From: Anaerolineales bacterium
Lineage (GTDB): Bacteria > Chloroflexota > Anaerolineae > Anaerolineales > Villigracilaceae
Assembly: GCA_020851785.1 (NCBI GenBank)
Contig: JADZCC010000087.1
Coordinates: 1-55,586 of the forward strand
Direction of reading: 5' to 3'
DNA: 55,586 nt
The notes under the pieces were generated by a model, which saw only the letters and a list, made by a program, of their open reading frames with translations, searched no databases and was not told the DNA's origin. Position 1 is the stretch's first letter. The number at the start of each line of letters is the position of its first letter. Shown piece after piece: positions 20,207 through 29,288 of the stretch. The position numbers were made by a program, and so were the translations under genes.

Positions 20207-23200
20207 ATGACTGAAAAACGCGCATGGCTCTATGACTTGTTATTTGTCGGCGTCTTGATCGTGGCGGGACTGCTCCGCTTTGGCGGCGTGAATTGGGGCG
20301 AAGGCTATCATCAACACCCGGATGAATTATTCCTGATGGGCGTGTTGGATAACTTACGCGCGCATACCTGCGCCGACGCATCCATCTCCATAGATGCCTG
20401 CCCCAACGACCAAAAACGCTGGATGACCCTCGGCGAATATTTCGATTCCTCCACCTCCACGCTCAACCCCTACAATCGCGGGAATTCCTTCTTCGTCTAT
20501 GGCAACCTGCCGATGACCTTCACCCGCATCGCTTTGGAAGCCACCGGCTACGACGATATTGGCAAGTCGAAATTCTTTGCGCGGCAAGTCTCCGCCCTCG
20601 CGGACTTGCTGACCATCTTCCTTTTATATCTAATCGCCTCCAAACTCTATGGGCGCAAAGTGGGTTTGTTTGCGGCGGCCTTTTCCGCCTTTGCCGTCAT
20701 GCAAATTCAGCAATCCCATTTTTTCACCACCGACTTGTTCGTCAACTTGTTCATGTTTTTGGGGCTGGCGTTCGCCGTCAAAATTACCGAAAGCGCCAAC
20801 GCAACCGAAGGCGCAGAAGCGCAACCTTTATTTTCCAAACGTTTGTTGATCAACCTGCTGACTCTCAGCCTCGGGTTTGGATTCGCCCTGGGCATGGCCA
20901 TGGCCTCCAAAATCAACGCCGCCGCCATGGCTTTGGTTTTACCCGGCGCGTTCCTCGTCCGCTACTTGATTCACGACTATCAAAAAGATAAACTCGAAGG
21001 CCGCTGGCGCTTCAACCTGAATTACTGGAAAATCATCTTCATCTTCCTGGTGGTGGGCGGCTTGGCCACGCTTGTTTCCTTCCGCATCTTTCAACCGTAT
21101 GCCTTCGACGGCGTTACCCTCAGCGAAAACTGGATCAAGAATATCGCCGAACAACGCACTCAGGCCAACGGCGAAGCGGATTTACCGTGGAATTTACAAT
21201 GGGCGCGCCGCACGCACCTCTATTCGTTTGAAAACCTCACCGTCTGGGGGCTGGGCCTGCCGTTGGGCATTTTGGCCTGGGCGGGATTTTTATTCATGGG
21301 CTGGCGCATCCTCAAAGGCGAATGGAAGCACGCCCTGCTCTGGGGCTGGACCGCGTTTTATTTTCTCTGGCAGTCCATGCAATTTAACCCCACCATGCGT
21401 TATCAATTGCCGATCTATCCGTTATTGTGCTTAATGGCGGGTTGGTTTATTTTTGAAATAGCCAAAATGGTCTCAGCGCGCCGCGCCTGGGCGGTTGTAA
21501 TTGCCATGCTTGGCTCGCTGAGCTTAATCCTCACCGCCATCTGGGCCTTCGCCTTTCAAAGCATTTATTTACGCCCCGAACCGCGCATGGCCGCCTCGCG
21601 CTGGATCTATCAAAACGTGCCTGCGCCAATCAACCTCGGTCTGAAAACCGAGGCCGGATTAATCAACGACCCGATTCCGTTCCCGCAAGATTTCGTCATT
21701 CAAAACGGCACGCCCTACGCCACCACCATCAACCCAACCCAAAGCGGGATGTTGACCTCTGTGACCTTCGCTCATGCAAAGGATTCCGGAAATGCGCCTG
21801 CGACGGTAGTGGCTTCCATTTATAGCGCGGCCGCGCCGGACGTTTTGCTGGCGCGCGCCTCCGAGCAATTTGATCCCACGCAGACGAAAGACCCGCGCGG
21901 CCCGCAAGTGGATTTCAAATTCCAAACGCCGATTACGGTTGAAAAAGGCCAACCCTATCTGCTCAAAATTGAAACGCTGGGCAATGGACTCACGCTCACC
22001 GGCGCTTCTATCGCCAACGAAACGGATTACGATTGGAGCCTGCCCTTCCGCATTGACGGACAAGACCCCTTTGGCGGGCTATATCGCGGCGACCTAAACC
22101 TGCAAGTCTATTGGGACGACAACGCCGATAAAGTCAACCGCTTTATCACCACGCTTGACGCTTCAGATTACATCGTCATCCCCACCAATCATCAATACGC
22201 GCAAATTGTCCGCCTGCCAGAGCGCTATCCGCTGACGACTTTATACTACCGCGAACTGCTCGGCTGTCCCGCCGACGCGGACCTTATCAAATGTTATCGC
22301 ACGGCCGAAGTGGGCGAGTATCAAGGCCGTCTGGGTTTTGAGTTGGTAAAAACCTTTACCGATTACCCAACCTTTGGCCCATGGGTGATTAACGATCAGT
22401 CCGCTGAAGAAGCCTTCACCTTTTACGATCATCCCAAAGTGATGATTTTCAAGAAGACCGCGCAATACAATTCGGCGCAGGTTTTGAAAACCCTAAACTC
22501 GGTGGATTTAACCAAAGTCGTTCACCTTTTGCCCAAAGAAGCGGCCAACTTTGAGTACAAAGATTTAATGCTCCCGCCAGATCGGCTGGCGACGCAACGC
22601 GCAGGCGGCACGTGGTCGCAATTGTTTAGCTATGACTGGCTTCAAAATAAATATCCGCTTGTCGGCTTGCTGGTCTGGTATGTCTTCATCTTTTTGCTGG
22701 GGCTGGCGGCCTACCCAATTGCCCGTTACGCCTTGGCCGGGTTCGGCGCGTATGCGTATCCGCTGGGGCGCGTGATTGGCTTGGTTTTGCTGGCCTGGCT
22801 TTCATGGATGGGCGGCTCGGTGGGAGTTCCCTACACGCGACTCTCCATCGGCGTGGCGGCGCTGATCGTGGCCGGGGCAGGCTTCGGCTTGTGGTTGTGG
22901 CGCAGAGAGCAATTCAAGGCGGAGTGGAATGCCAATCGCAAGTTCTTCGTCTTTGTCGAAATCCTCTTCCTGACCTTCTTCCTGATTGATTTGTTAATCC
23001 GCTTCGGCAATTCCGATTTGTGGCATCCCTCCAAAGGCGGCGAGCGCCCGATGGATTTTTCCTACTTCAACGCCGTGTTGAAGAGTACTTCCTTCCCGCC
23101 GTATGACCCGTGGTTTGCGGGCGGATACATCAACTACTATTATTATGGTTTTGTGATCGCCGGTACGCCGGTGAAACTGCTCGGCCTTGTGCCGTCCATT

Positions 23201-25111
23201 GCTTATAACTTTATTTTGCCCACCTGGTTTGCGTTGGTGGCCACGGGCGCGTTTGCGATTGGGTTTAATTTATTGCAAGGCGTAAAGTCCGAAGCGGACG
23301 AACCCGCCTGGTGGGGCTTGCAACCTTCGGCGTTATTGGCGGGCGCGGCTTCCTCCATTATGATTGTTTTGCTGGGCAACCTTGGCGCGCTCAAAGTGAT
23401 TTTTGATGCCTTGCAAAAAATTGCCGCCCCCGGCGGCGCGCTCTCCAGCGAAGACACCTTCTTTGAAAAATGGAGTTGGGCTTTGCAGGGCTTTGGCAAA
23501 ATGATTTCCACCAGCGTGCAACATCTTTTTAATAGCGACGTTACCGCGCTCACGTTGCCGGTGGGCGTGGGCGAATGGTTGTGGAACCCCAGCCGCTTAA
23601 TGCCCGGCGGGCCCGGCAATGAAATTATGGAGTTCCCGCTCTTTACGTTTTTATATAGCGACTTGCACGCGCACATGCTGGTCATCCCGCTGACTCTGCT
23701 GATCATCGCCTGGGCGGTGGCTTTCATCAAATCGCACGCCTTGTTGCAACGCGCGGAATGGGGACTCGCATTGTTCATCGGCGCGTTGTTCACGGGCGCG
23801 CTCAAACCCACCAACACCTGGGATTTATACGCCTTCTTCCCCTTTGCCGCGTTGGCCGCGATCTATGCGATCAACCGCCATTATGAATGGAACGGGCGCT
23901 GGAACCTGCCCAACTGGTTGGGACGTTTGGGCTTTTCGCTGGGTTTCGTGGCCGCGTTATATGCGTTGGGCAAGCTGATGTATTTGCCTTTCGACATTTG
24001 GTACGGCCAAGCCTACGGGAGCGTTTCGCATTGGACGGCTTCGCATACGCCCATGTCCACGTATCTCACGCATTGGGGCCTGTTCCTCTTCTTAATCACA
24101 ACCTGGCTGGCTTGGGAAACGCGCGAATGGCTGGCGCATACGCCGCTTTCCAGCCTGAAAACTTTGACGCCTTACCGCCTGTTCATCGAAATTGGAATCG
24201 CGCTCTTCATCTCGCTCTTGGTGTTCTTCGCTTACGAAAAAATCGTCATCACCTGGCTGGCTTTGCCGCTGGCCGTCTGGGCTGGAATTCTGCTCCTTAA
24301 GCCGGAAATGCCCGGCGTGAAACGCGCCGTTCTGCTGATGATTGGCACAGCCCTGGCGCTGACGATTGCAGTGGAAAACATCGCCCTCGTCGGCGATTTG
24401 GGGCGCATGAACACGATCTTCAAAATTTACATGCAAGCGTGGATTTTATTCGCCGTGAGCGCGGGCGCCTGTTTTGCCTGGCTCCTCTCCGCTTTTACGC
24501 AGTGGAAGCCGGGTTGGCGCGCCGCCTATCAGGTGGGCTTGTACTTCCTCCTTTCCGGCACGTTCCTCTTCACGCTCACCGCCGCCACCGACAAAATCAC
24601 TGACCGCATTACGCCCACGGCCCCGCACACGCTGGATAGCATCACCTATATGCAATTCACCGAACATTGGGACGGCAACACCATGCAATTGGTTCAGGAC
24701 TATCGCGCCATTCGCTGGTTGCAAGACAACGTGCAAGGTTCGCCGGTCATCGTCGAAGCCAATTGTTCCGAATACCGCTGGTGTACGCGCATGACGATCT
24801 ACACCGGCTTGCCCGGCGTGGTGGGTTGGAACTTCCATCAGCGCCAGCAACGCGCCTATCTCTCCCAAACCGTTCAAGACCGCGTGGATCAAATTGGCGA
24901 ATTCTATAACACGACCGAACTCCAAACTGCGTTACAGTTCCTCAAAAAATATGAGGTCAAATACATCATCGTCGGCCAGTTGGAAAGAAACATTTACCCC
25001 GCCTTGGATGGCGCGTCCGACGGGCTGGCCAAGTTCGCGCAATATGACGGCCAATACTGGAAGACGGTCTATCACGATCAAGACACAACCATCTACGAGG
25101 TCCTGCCATGA
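20207..25111 (+). CDS. GT39-type plus YYY (DUF2298-like) giant membrane fusion protein
   Basis: A 1634-aa protein joining two membrane modules. The N-terminal part is GT39-like with the acidic loop GEGYHQHPDELFLMG (about 29-43) and a beta-rich outside domain (about 460-640). The C-terminal module carries the YYY signature INYYYYGF (about 974-981) and the motifs SDLHAHMLVIPL, KPTNTWDLYAF and MNTIFKIYMQAW, ending in a soluble domain with TIYTGLPGVVGW. ATG 20207 is supported by AAGGA 5 nt upstream; a frame 83 codons longer overlaps the previous gene and is rejected. It overlaps the DUF952 gene by 4 bp. YYY proteins are known in Chloroflexi and archaea, with no proven function. Confidence 0.85.
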   Translation: MTEKRAWLYDLLFVGVLIVAGLLRFGGVNWGEGYHQHPDELFLMGVLDNLRAHTCADASISIDACPNDQKRWMTLGEYFDSSTSTLNPYNRGNSFFVYGNLPMTFTRIALEATGYDDIGKSKFFARQVSALADLLTIFLLYLIASKLYGRKVGLFAAAFSAFAVMQIQQSHFFTTDLFVNLFMFLGLAFAVKITESANATEGAEAQPLFSKRLLINLLTLSLGFGFALGMAMASKINAAAMALVLPGAFLVRYLIHDYQKDKLEGRWRFNLNYWKIIFIFLVVGGLATLVSFRIFQPYAFDGVTLSENWIKNIAEQRTQANGEADLPWNLQWARRTHLYSFENLTVWGLGLPLGILAWAGFLFMGWRILKGEWKHALLWGWTAFYFLWQSMQFNPTMRYQLPIYPLLCLMAGWFIFEIAKMVSARRAWAVVIAMLGSLSLILTAIWAFAFQSIYLRPEPRMAASRWIYQNVPAPINLGLKTEAGLINDPIPFPQDFVIQNGTPYATTINPTQSGMLTSVTFAHAKDSGNAPATVVASIYSAAAPDVLLARASEQFDPTQTKDPRGPQVDFKFQTPITVEKGQPYLLKIETLGNGLTLTGASIANETDYDWSLPFRIDGQDPFGGLYRGDLNLQVYWDDNADKVNRFITTLDASDYIVIPTNHQYAQIVRLPERYPLTTLYYRELLGCPADADLIKCYRTAEVGEYQGRLGFELVKTFTDYPTFGPWVINDQSAEEAFTFYDHPKVMIFKKTAQYNSAQVLKTLNSVDLTKVVHLLPKEAANFEYKDLMLPPDRLATQRAGGTWSQLFSYDWLQNKYPLVGLLVWYVFIFLLGLAAYPIARYALAGFGAYAYPLGRVIGLVLLAWLSWMGGSVGVPYTRLSIGVAALIVAGAGFGLWLWRREQFKAEWNANRKFFVFVEILFLTFFLIDLLIRFGNSDLWHPSKGGERPMDFSYFNAVLKSTSFPPYDPWFAGGYINYYYYGFVIAGTPVKLLGLVPSIAYNFILPTWFALVATGAFAIGFNLLQGVKSEADEPAWWGLQPSALLAGAASSIMIVLLGNLGALKVIFDALQKIAAPGGALSSEDTFFEKWSWALQGFGKMISTSVQHLFNSDVTALTLPVGVGEWLWNPSRLMPGGPGNEIMEFPLFTFLYSDLHAHMLVIPLTLLIIAWAVAFIKSHALLQRAEWGLALFIGALFTGALKPTNTWDLYAFFPFAALAAIYAINRHYEWNGRWNLPNWLGRLGFSLGFVAALYALGKLMYLPFDIWYGQAYGSVSHWTASHTPMSTYLTHWGLFLFLITTWLAWETREWLAHTPLSSLKTLTPYRLFIEIGIALFISLLVFFAYEKIVITWLALPLAVWAGILLLKPEMPGVKRAVLLMIGTALALTIAVENIALVGDLGRMNTIFKIYMQAWILFAVSAGACFAWLLSAFTQWKPGWRAAYQVGLYFLLSGTFLFTLTAATDKITDRITPTAPHTLDSITYMQFTEHWDGNTMQLVQDYRAIRWLQDNVQGSPVIVEANCSEYRWCTRMTIYTGLPGVVGWNFHQRQQRAYLSQTVQDRVDQIGEFYNTTELQTALQFLKKYEVKYIIVGQLERNIYPALDGASDGLAKFAQYDGQYWKTVYHDQDTTIYEVLP

Positions 25112-25473
25112 TTTATCACATTGCCGCGCGCGCCGACTGGGACGCGGCCCAAACGCAAGGCGCTTATGTTACGCCCAGCTTGGCCGCCGAAGGCTTCATC
25201 CATTGTTCCACTGCGCAACAAGTTGCGCCCGTGGGCAACGCGTTTTATCGCGGCAGAAAAGATTTGGCTTTACTACAAATTGACGAAGCCAAACTCACCG
25301 CCGAACTTAAATGGGAAGCGCCTGCCGGCCCGCCCGCCGCGCAGATTTCCGAATCCGATCTATTCCCGCACGTCTTCGGCGCGATCAACTTAAACGCCAT
25401 CGCCGCCGTCCTGGACTTTGAGCCTGATTCAGCCGCCGGAACATTTTCTCCGCCCAAGCCCGTAACCCTATGA
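25108..25473 (+). CDS. DUF952-family small protein
   Basis: Soluble protein of 121 aa. It shows the family pattern: IYHIAARADWDAAQTQGAY at the start and the conserved GFIHCST (about 30-36), with His, Cys and Ser that could form an active site. Length is typical. Function is not established; I recall proposals of a resemblance to ADP-ribosyltransferase folds, which I cannot verify. It overlaps both neighbours by 4 bp (ATGA at 25108 and at 25470), so it is translated together with two YYY membrane proteins. That fixed position suggests it either supports or regulates them. Confidence 0.85.
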   Translation: MIYHIAARADWDAAQTQGAYVTPSLAAEGFIHCSTAQQVAPVGNAFYRGRKDLALLQIDEAKLTAELKWEAPAGPPAAQISESDLFPHVFGAINLNAIAAVLDFEPDSAAGTFSPPKPVTL

Positions 25474-27941
25474 CCGCTTTCATCCTTTGGTATCTGTTGA
25501 TAAGTATCGTCGGCTGGTTGACGTTTCCGCTGGCCTTTCGTTTATTCCCCGCGCTCAAAGATCGCGGCTTCGCGCTCTCCCGCGCCGTGGGCTTATTGGT
25601 TTGGGGCTACGCCTTTTGGCTTTTGGCCTCGTTGGGCGTGGCCCAAAACGACGCAGGCGGAATTTTGTTTGCCCTGGCCGTGTTGCTTGGGTTAAGCGCT
25701 TGGCTCTACTTCAAAGCGCAAGCCGCTATTTTGGACTTTCTAAAGTCAAACTGGCGGCAAATCCTCGTCGCCGAAATTTTATTTCTGGCGGCCTTCGCAT
25801 TTTTAGCCTTCATTCGCTCCGCCAATTCAGAATTATTCAGCACCGAAAAACCCATGGAGTTGGCCTTCATCAGCGGCATCATGCGCTCGCCAACCTTCCC
25901 GCCGCGCGACCCGTGGCTTTCCGGCTATTCCATCTCTTATTATTACTTCGGCTACGTCATCACCGCCATGCTCGCCAAACTGACCAACGTCCCTTCCAGC
26001 CTGGCGCACAACCTGATGACTTCCCTCATCTTCGCCCTGACTGCGCTCGGCGCGTATGGCTTGTTATATAACCTGTTGGCAGGCCGTACACCCCAGACCA
26101 CGGACGACCCGATGGACCATCGTCCATCGTCCATCATCCATGCGCTCTTCGCCCCTTTATTTCTATTACTGGTTTCAAACTTCGGCGCCCTGCTCGAAGT
26201 GTTATATCGCTACGGAATCTTTTGGCAGAAAGACGAAGCCGGTCAATTCACCAGCGCCTTTTGGACCTGGCTCGACGTCAAAGAACTGAACCTTCCGCCC
26301 GTCGAACCCTTCGGCTGGGTAAACCTGCGTTATTTGTGGTGGTGGCGTTCTTCGCGCATCATGCAGGATTACGACATGCTTCACAATCCGCTGGAAGTGA
26401 TTGACGAATTTCCGTTCTTCTCATTCCTACTCGGCGACTTACACCCCCACGTTTTGGCGCTCCCCTTCACCTTGCTGGCCATCTCCGTCGCGTTGAATAT
26501 TTTCCTCGGCGGCTGGCAGGGCGAAGTGAAAGCCTTTGGCTTCACCCTCAACCTAAAACTCGAAGGGCTGGCCTTTTCCGCTTTGGCTTTAGGCGGGTTG
26601 GCCTTCCTCAACACCTGGGACATTCTGATCGGCGCCACGTTAATCGTCGCCGCTTACGTTTTCTATCAAGCCCACGCCCACGGCTGGAGTTGGGCGCGCC
26701 TCGAAGACCTGCTCACGCTGGCCGTCCCGCTTGGGCTTTTATCCCTCATTTTATATTTACCGTTTTACATTGGCTTTTCCTCGCAGGCGGGCGGCATCCT
26801 CCCCAGCCTCATGTACCCCACGCGCGGCGCGCATTTATGGCTCATGTGGGGCGTGTTACTCATTCCAATTTATTTCCTCCTTATCTATTGTACGCTTACG
26901 AAATTCACGTTCCGCCCCAATTGGCGCGTGGCCCTGCAATTAGGACTGGGCTTCGTCCTCTTCCTTTTTGTGTTCATGTGGGCCATCGCCTTGTTTGGCT
27001 ATTACTTCAAACACGACTTTGTCATGGGCTGGCTGGCCAGCCAAAACATGAGCGTGAGCGCCTTCTTCAGCGCCACTTCGTTTCGCCGATTGAGTTATCT
27101 CGGCGGGCTGATTACCCTGCTCGCGGCCTTGATTCCCGCCCTGGCCTTTTTATTTGCGAAAGAGACGCGCGACTCATCCGCGCCTGAAGCGGCTCAAACG
27201 TCCCCAAGCGCCCAGCCACCGATTCTTTTCGCCATGCTCCTGCTGGTCGTCGGCGCAGTCCTCATCATCGCCCCGGATTTCGTCTATCTCAAAGATCAAT
27301 TTGGCTACCGTATCAACACCATCTTCAAATTTTATTATCAAGCGTGGGTCTTGTGGAGTTTGGTCGCGGCCTTTGGCGTGGCCTACCTGCTTCAAAATAT
27401 TCAAAGCGTCTTATGGGGTTGGTCCTATCGTATTGGCATCGCGCTGGTGATTTTTACCGGTTTGCTCTACCCCGCCTTAAGTTTGCCCACCAAGACGAAT
27501 AACTTCAAGCCGGTGGGCGGGTTCACGCTCGACGATTTCAACCGCATCCAACGCGAAAACCCGGACGAAGCCGCCGCCATTGAATTTTTGCGAAACGCGC
27601 CAGACGGCGTGGTAGCCGAAGCGATTGGCGGCTCCTACGACCCTTCCTTTGCGCGCATCGCAACCTATACCGGTTTGCCCAACGTCCTCGGCTGGCCCGG
27701 TCACGAATCCCAATGGCGCGGCGGAGCCGGGCCGCAAGGCTCGCGTCAAGACGACATCAAAACGCTATACAGCGCTCCAGATTGGGTAACCGCCAACGCC
27801 ATCCTCGAAAAATACAACATCCGCTATGTCTACATCGGCCGGACTGAAAGAATCTTCGCCCAAGTGAACGACGAGAAATTTTCCAAACACCTTAAATTAA
27901 TCTTTCAACAGGGCGACGTCTCCATTTACGAAACGCCGTAG
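25470..27941 (+). CDS. YYY (DUF2298-like) polytopic membrane protein
   Basis: Membrane protein of 823 aa, clearly a paralogue of the C-terminal half of the 1634-aa neighbour. Matching landmarks are ISYYYFGYV (about 153-161), GDLHPHVLALPFTLL, FLNTWDILIGA, RINTIFKFYYQAWVLW, ATYTGLPNVLGW and the end domain YIGRTERIF...SIYETP. It lacks the N-terminal GT39-like module. About 15 helices precede a short soluble C-terminal domain. A heptanucleotide repeat at 26111-26144 has been read into one loop (around residues 214-225). A terminator follows at 27978. It is probably a glycosyltransferase or a glycan exporter subunit, by analogy only. Confidence 0.85.
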   Translation: MTAFILWYLLISIVGWLTFPLAFRLFPALKDRGFALSRAVGLLVWGYAFWLLASLGVAQNDAGGILFALAVLLGLSAWLYFKAQAAILDFLKSNWRQILVAEILFLAAFAFLAFIRSANSELFSTEKPMELAFISGIMRSPTFPPRDPWLSGYSISYYYFGYVITAMLAKLTNVPSSLAHNLMTSLIFALTALGAYGLLYNLLAGRTPQTTDDPMDHRPSSIIHALFAPLFLLLVSNFGALLEVLYRYGIFWQKDEAGQFTSAFWTWLDVKELNLPPVEPFGWVNLRYLWWWRSSRIMQDYDMLHNPLEVIDEFPFFSFLLGDLHPHVLALPFTLLAISVALNIFLGGWQGEVKAFGFTLNLKLEGLAFSALALGGLAFLNTWDILIGATLIVAAYVFYQAHAHGWSWARLEDLLTLAVPLGLLSLILYLPFYIGFSSQAGGILPSLMYPTRGAHLWLMWGVLLIPIYFLLIYCTLTKFTFRPNWRVALQLGLGFVLFLFVFMWAIALFGYYFKHDFVMGWLASQNMSVSAFFSATSFRRLSYLGGLITLLAALIPALAFLFAKETRDSSAPEAAQTSPSAQPPILFAMLLLVVGAVLIIAPDFVYLKDQFGYRINTIFKFYYQAWVLWSLVAAFGVAYLLQNIQSVLWGWSYRIGIALVIFTGLLYPALSLPTKTNNFKPVGGFTLDDFNRIQRENPDEAAAIEFLRNAPDGVVAEAIGGSYDPSFARIATYTGLPNVLGWPGHESQWRGGAGPQGSRQDDIKTLYSAPDWVTANAILEKYNIRYVYIGRTERIFAQVNDEKFSKHLKLIFQQGDVSIYETP
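26111..26144. repeat. Heptanucleotide repeat inside a YYY gene
   Basis: Units ccatcgt (26117), ccatcgt (26124), ccatcat (26131) and ccatgcg (26138) follow gatgga. They encode a hydrophilic loop, so the frame is kept. The 7-nt period is the same as in the icd repeat at 44418-44487. Confidence 0.7.
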
Positions 27942-27977
27942 GAATCTATAACAAACTGTGCTCGTAATAAGTTAAAT

Positions 27978-28008
27978 CGTCCCGAAGGTTGAAAAAACCT
28001 TCGGGACG
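27978..28008. terminator. Terminator hairpin after the YYY operon
   Basis: Perfect 13-bp stem cgtcccgaaggtt / aaccttcgggacg with loop gaaaa. The following T content is modest (ttgcttt). Confidence 0.75.
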
Positions 28009-28048
28009 TTGCTTTAAATCAACTTCAAAGGTCAGAAAAGAAGCGTGA

Positions 28049-28069
28049 TATACTTTCAAAAAAAAAAAA
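28049..28069 (+). promoter_or_regulatory. dnaN extended -10 followed by an A12 tract
   Basis: TGA-TATACT (28046-28054) is an extended -10. A run of 12 A (28058-28069) lies exactly where transcription should begin (about 28061). A weak ribosome site (ctgagg, 28075-28080) precedes ATG 28089 by 8 nt. Confidence 0.6.
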
Positions 28070-28088
28070 TTAACTGAGGCGATGACTT

Positions 28089-29222
28089 ATGAAAGTAACC
28101 CTTCTTCAAGAGAATTTAGCGCGCGGTTTAAGTATGGTTTCCCGCGCCGTTTCGCCGCGCAGTACCCTCCCCGTGTTATCAAACATCTTAATCGCCAGCG
28201 ATGAAGGCCGGTTGCGGCTTTCCGCCACCAATCTGGAATTGGGCATCACCTGTTGGATTCCCGCGCGGATTGACGAAGAAGGCTCCACCACCGTGCCGTC
28301 TCGCACTTTTTCGGACCTGGTCAACACCCTGCCCGGCGATCAAGTGCAATTAACGCTGGACACAAAAACGCAAAGCCTGCATGTGAAGAGCGGCTCCTCC
28401 AACAACGACATCAAATGCATTGACGCGCAGGAATTTCCGCCCCTGCCCACCCCTGAAATGAAAGACGCCGTGCAATTAAACGTGGCAGATTTCAAAGAGA
28501 TGATTCATCAGGTGGCGTTTGCCGCCTCCACCGACGAAGCCCGCCCGGTTTTGATGGGCGTGTTGATGAACGTGGAAAAAGACAAGGTCACAATGGCCGC
28601 GGCGGACGGTTTCCGTTTATCAGTTCGCAAGGCGCAACTTTCCAACGCAGTGGCCAACCCGATCAACATTATCATCCCCGCGCGCGCGCTGAACGAATTG
28701 GCGCGTGTGGCCAGCGACCCGGAAGAACCCATTTACATGGTCGTGCCAAAGCAACGCGGGCAGGTCCTCTTCCGCGTGAAGGATGTGGAAGTCGTTTCGC
28801 AATTGATTGACGGCGCCTTTCCCGACTATCACCAGATCATCCCACGCAATTACAAATCCCGCACCTTGGTGGCCACCGCCACTTTGCTCAAAGCCTGCAA
28901 ACAAGCCGAGATTTTTGCCCGCGAAGGCTCAAACGTGGCGCGCTTGGACATTAAAGAATCCAAAGGCGACATGCAACCCAGCGAAGTCGAAATTTCCGCA
29001 ACTTCGGAAGAGACGGGCAAAAACGAAACCATTGTGGAAGCGACCGTGGACGGCGGGAGCGTGTTGATTGCCTTCAACGTGAAGTTTTTACGCGAAGCCC
29101 TGGAAGTGATCAAAACCCCCAACGTGGCGCTCGAAACCTCCGCCGCCAATGCGCCGGGCGTCATCAAACCAGTCGGCGACGAAAACTTTCTGCATGTGAT
29201 TATGCCCATGCACCTGGGCTAA
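28089..29222 (+). CDS. dnaN: DNA polymerase III beta subunit (sliding clamp)
   Basis: Ring-shaped clamp that holds the replicative polymerase on DNA. The three-domain clamp sequence is complete at 377 aa. It shows the typical N-terminus (LARGLSMVSRAVSPRSTLPVLSN), GRLRLSATNLELGI, the second-domain ASTDEARPVLMGV (about 140-152), QLIDGAFPDYHQIIP (about 238-252), and an end close to the usual MPMR/MPMHL. It is a single unit between two terminators. dnaA and recF are not next to it here, so this is not the classical dnaA-dnaN-recF layout. Confidence 0.97.
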   Translation: MKVTLLQENLARGLSMVSRAVSPRSTLPVLSNILIASDEGRLRLSATNLELGITCWIPARIDEEGSTTVPSRTFSDLVNTLPGDQVQLTLDTKTQSLHVKSGSSNNDIKCIDAQEFPPLPTPEMKDAVQLNVADFKEMIHQVAFAASTDEARPVLMGVLMNVEKDKVTMAAADGFRLSVRKAQLSNAVANPINIIIPARALNELARVASDPEEPIYMVVPKQRGQVLFRVKDVEVVSQLIDGAFPDYHQIIPRNYKSRTLVATATLLKACKQAEIFAREGSNVARLDIKESKGDMQPSEVEISATSEETGKNETIVEATVDGGSVLIAFNVKFLREALEVIKTPNVALETSAANAPGVIKPVGDENFLHVIMPMHLG

Positions 29223-29238
29223 CGCGCCTTTCCAAATC

Positions 29239-29272
29239 AAATCCGCCAAACGGCTTCGTTTGGCGGATTTTT
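29239..29272 (+). terminator. Terminator after dnaN
   Basis: Perfect 14-bp stem (29239-29252 with 29257-29270), loop gctt, closing in a T run. Confidence 0.9.
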
Positions 29273-29274
29273 GT

Positions 29275-29280
29275 TATGAT
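29275..29280 (+). promoter_or_regulatory. -10 element for a leaderless transcript
   Basis: TATGAT ends 8 nt before ATG 29289, directly after the dnaN terminator. Expected transcription start is at about 29287, and no ribosome site is present. Confidence 0.45.
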
Positions 29281-29288
29281 TAGCCATT

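Noticed and set aside
28021..28088. Replication origin next to dnaN
   Set aside because: No cluster of TTATCCACA-type DnaA boxes, no dnaA gene and no AT-rich unwinding region was seen.
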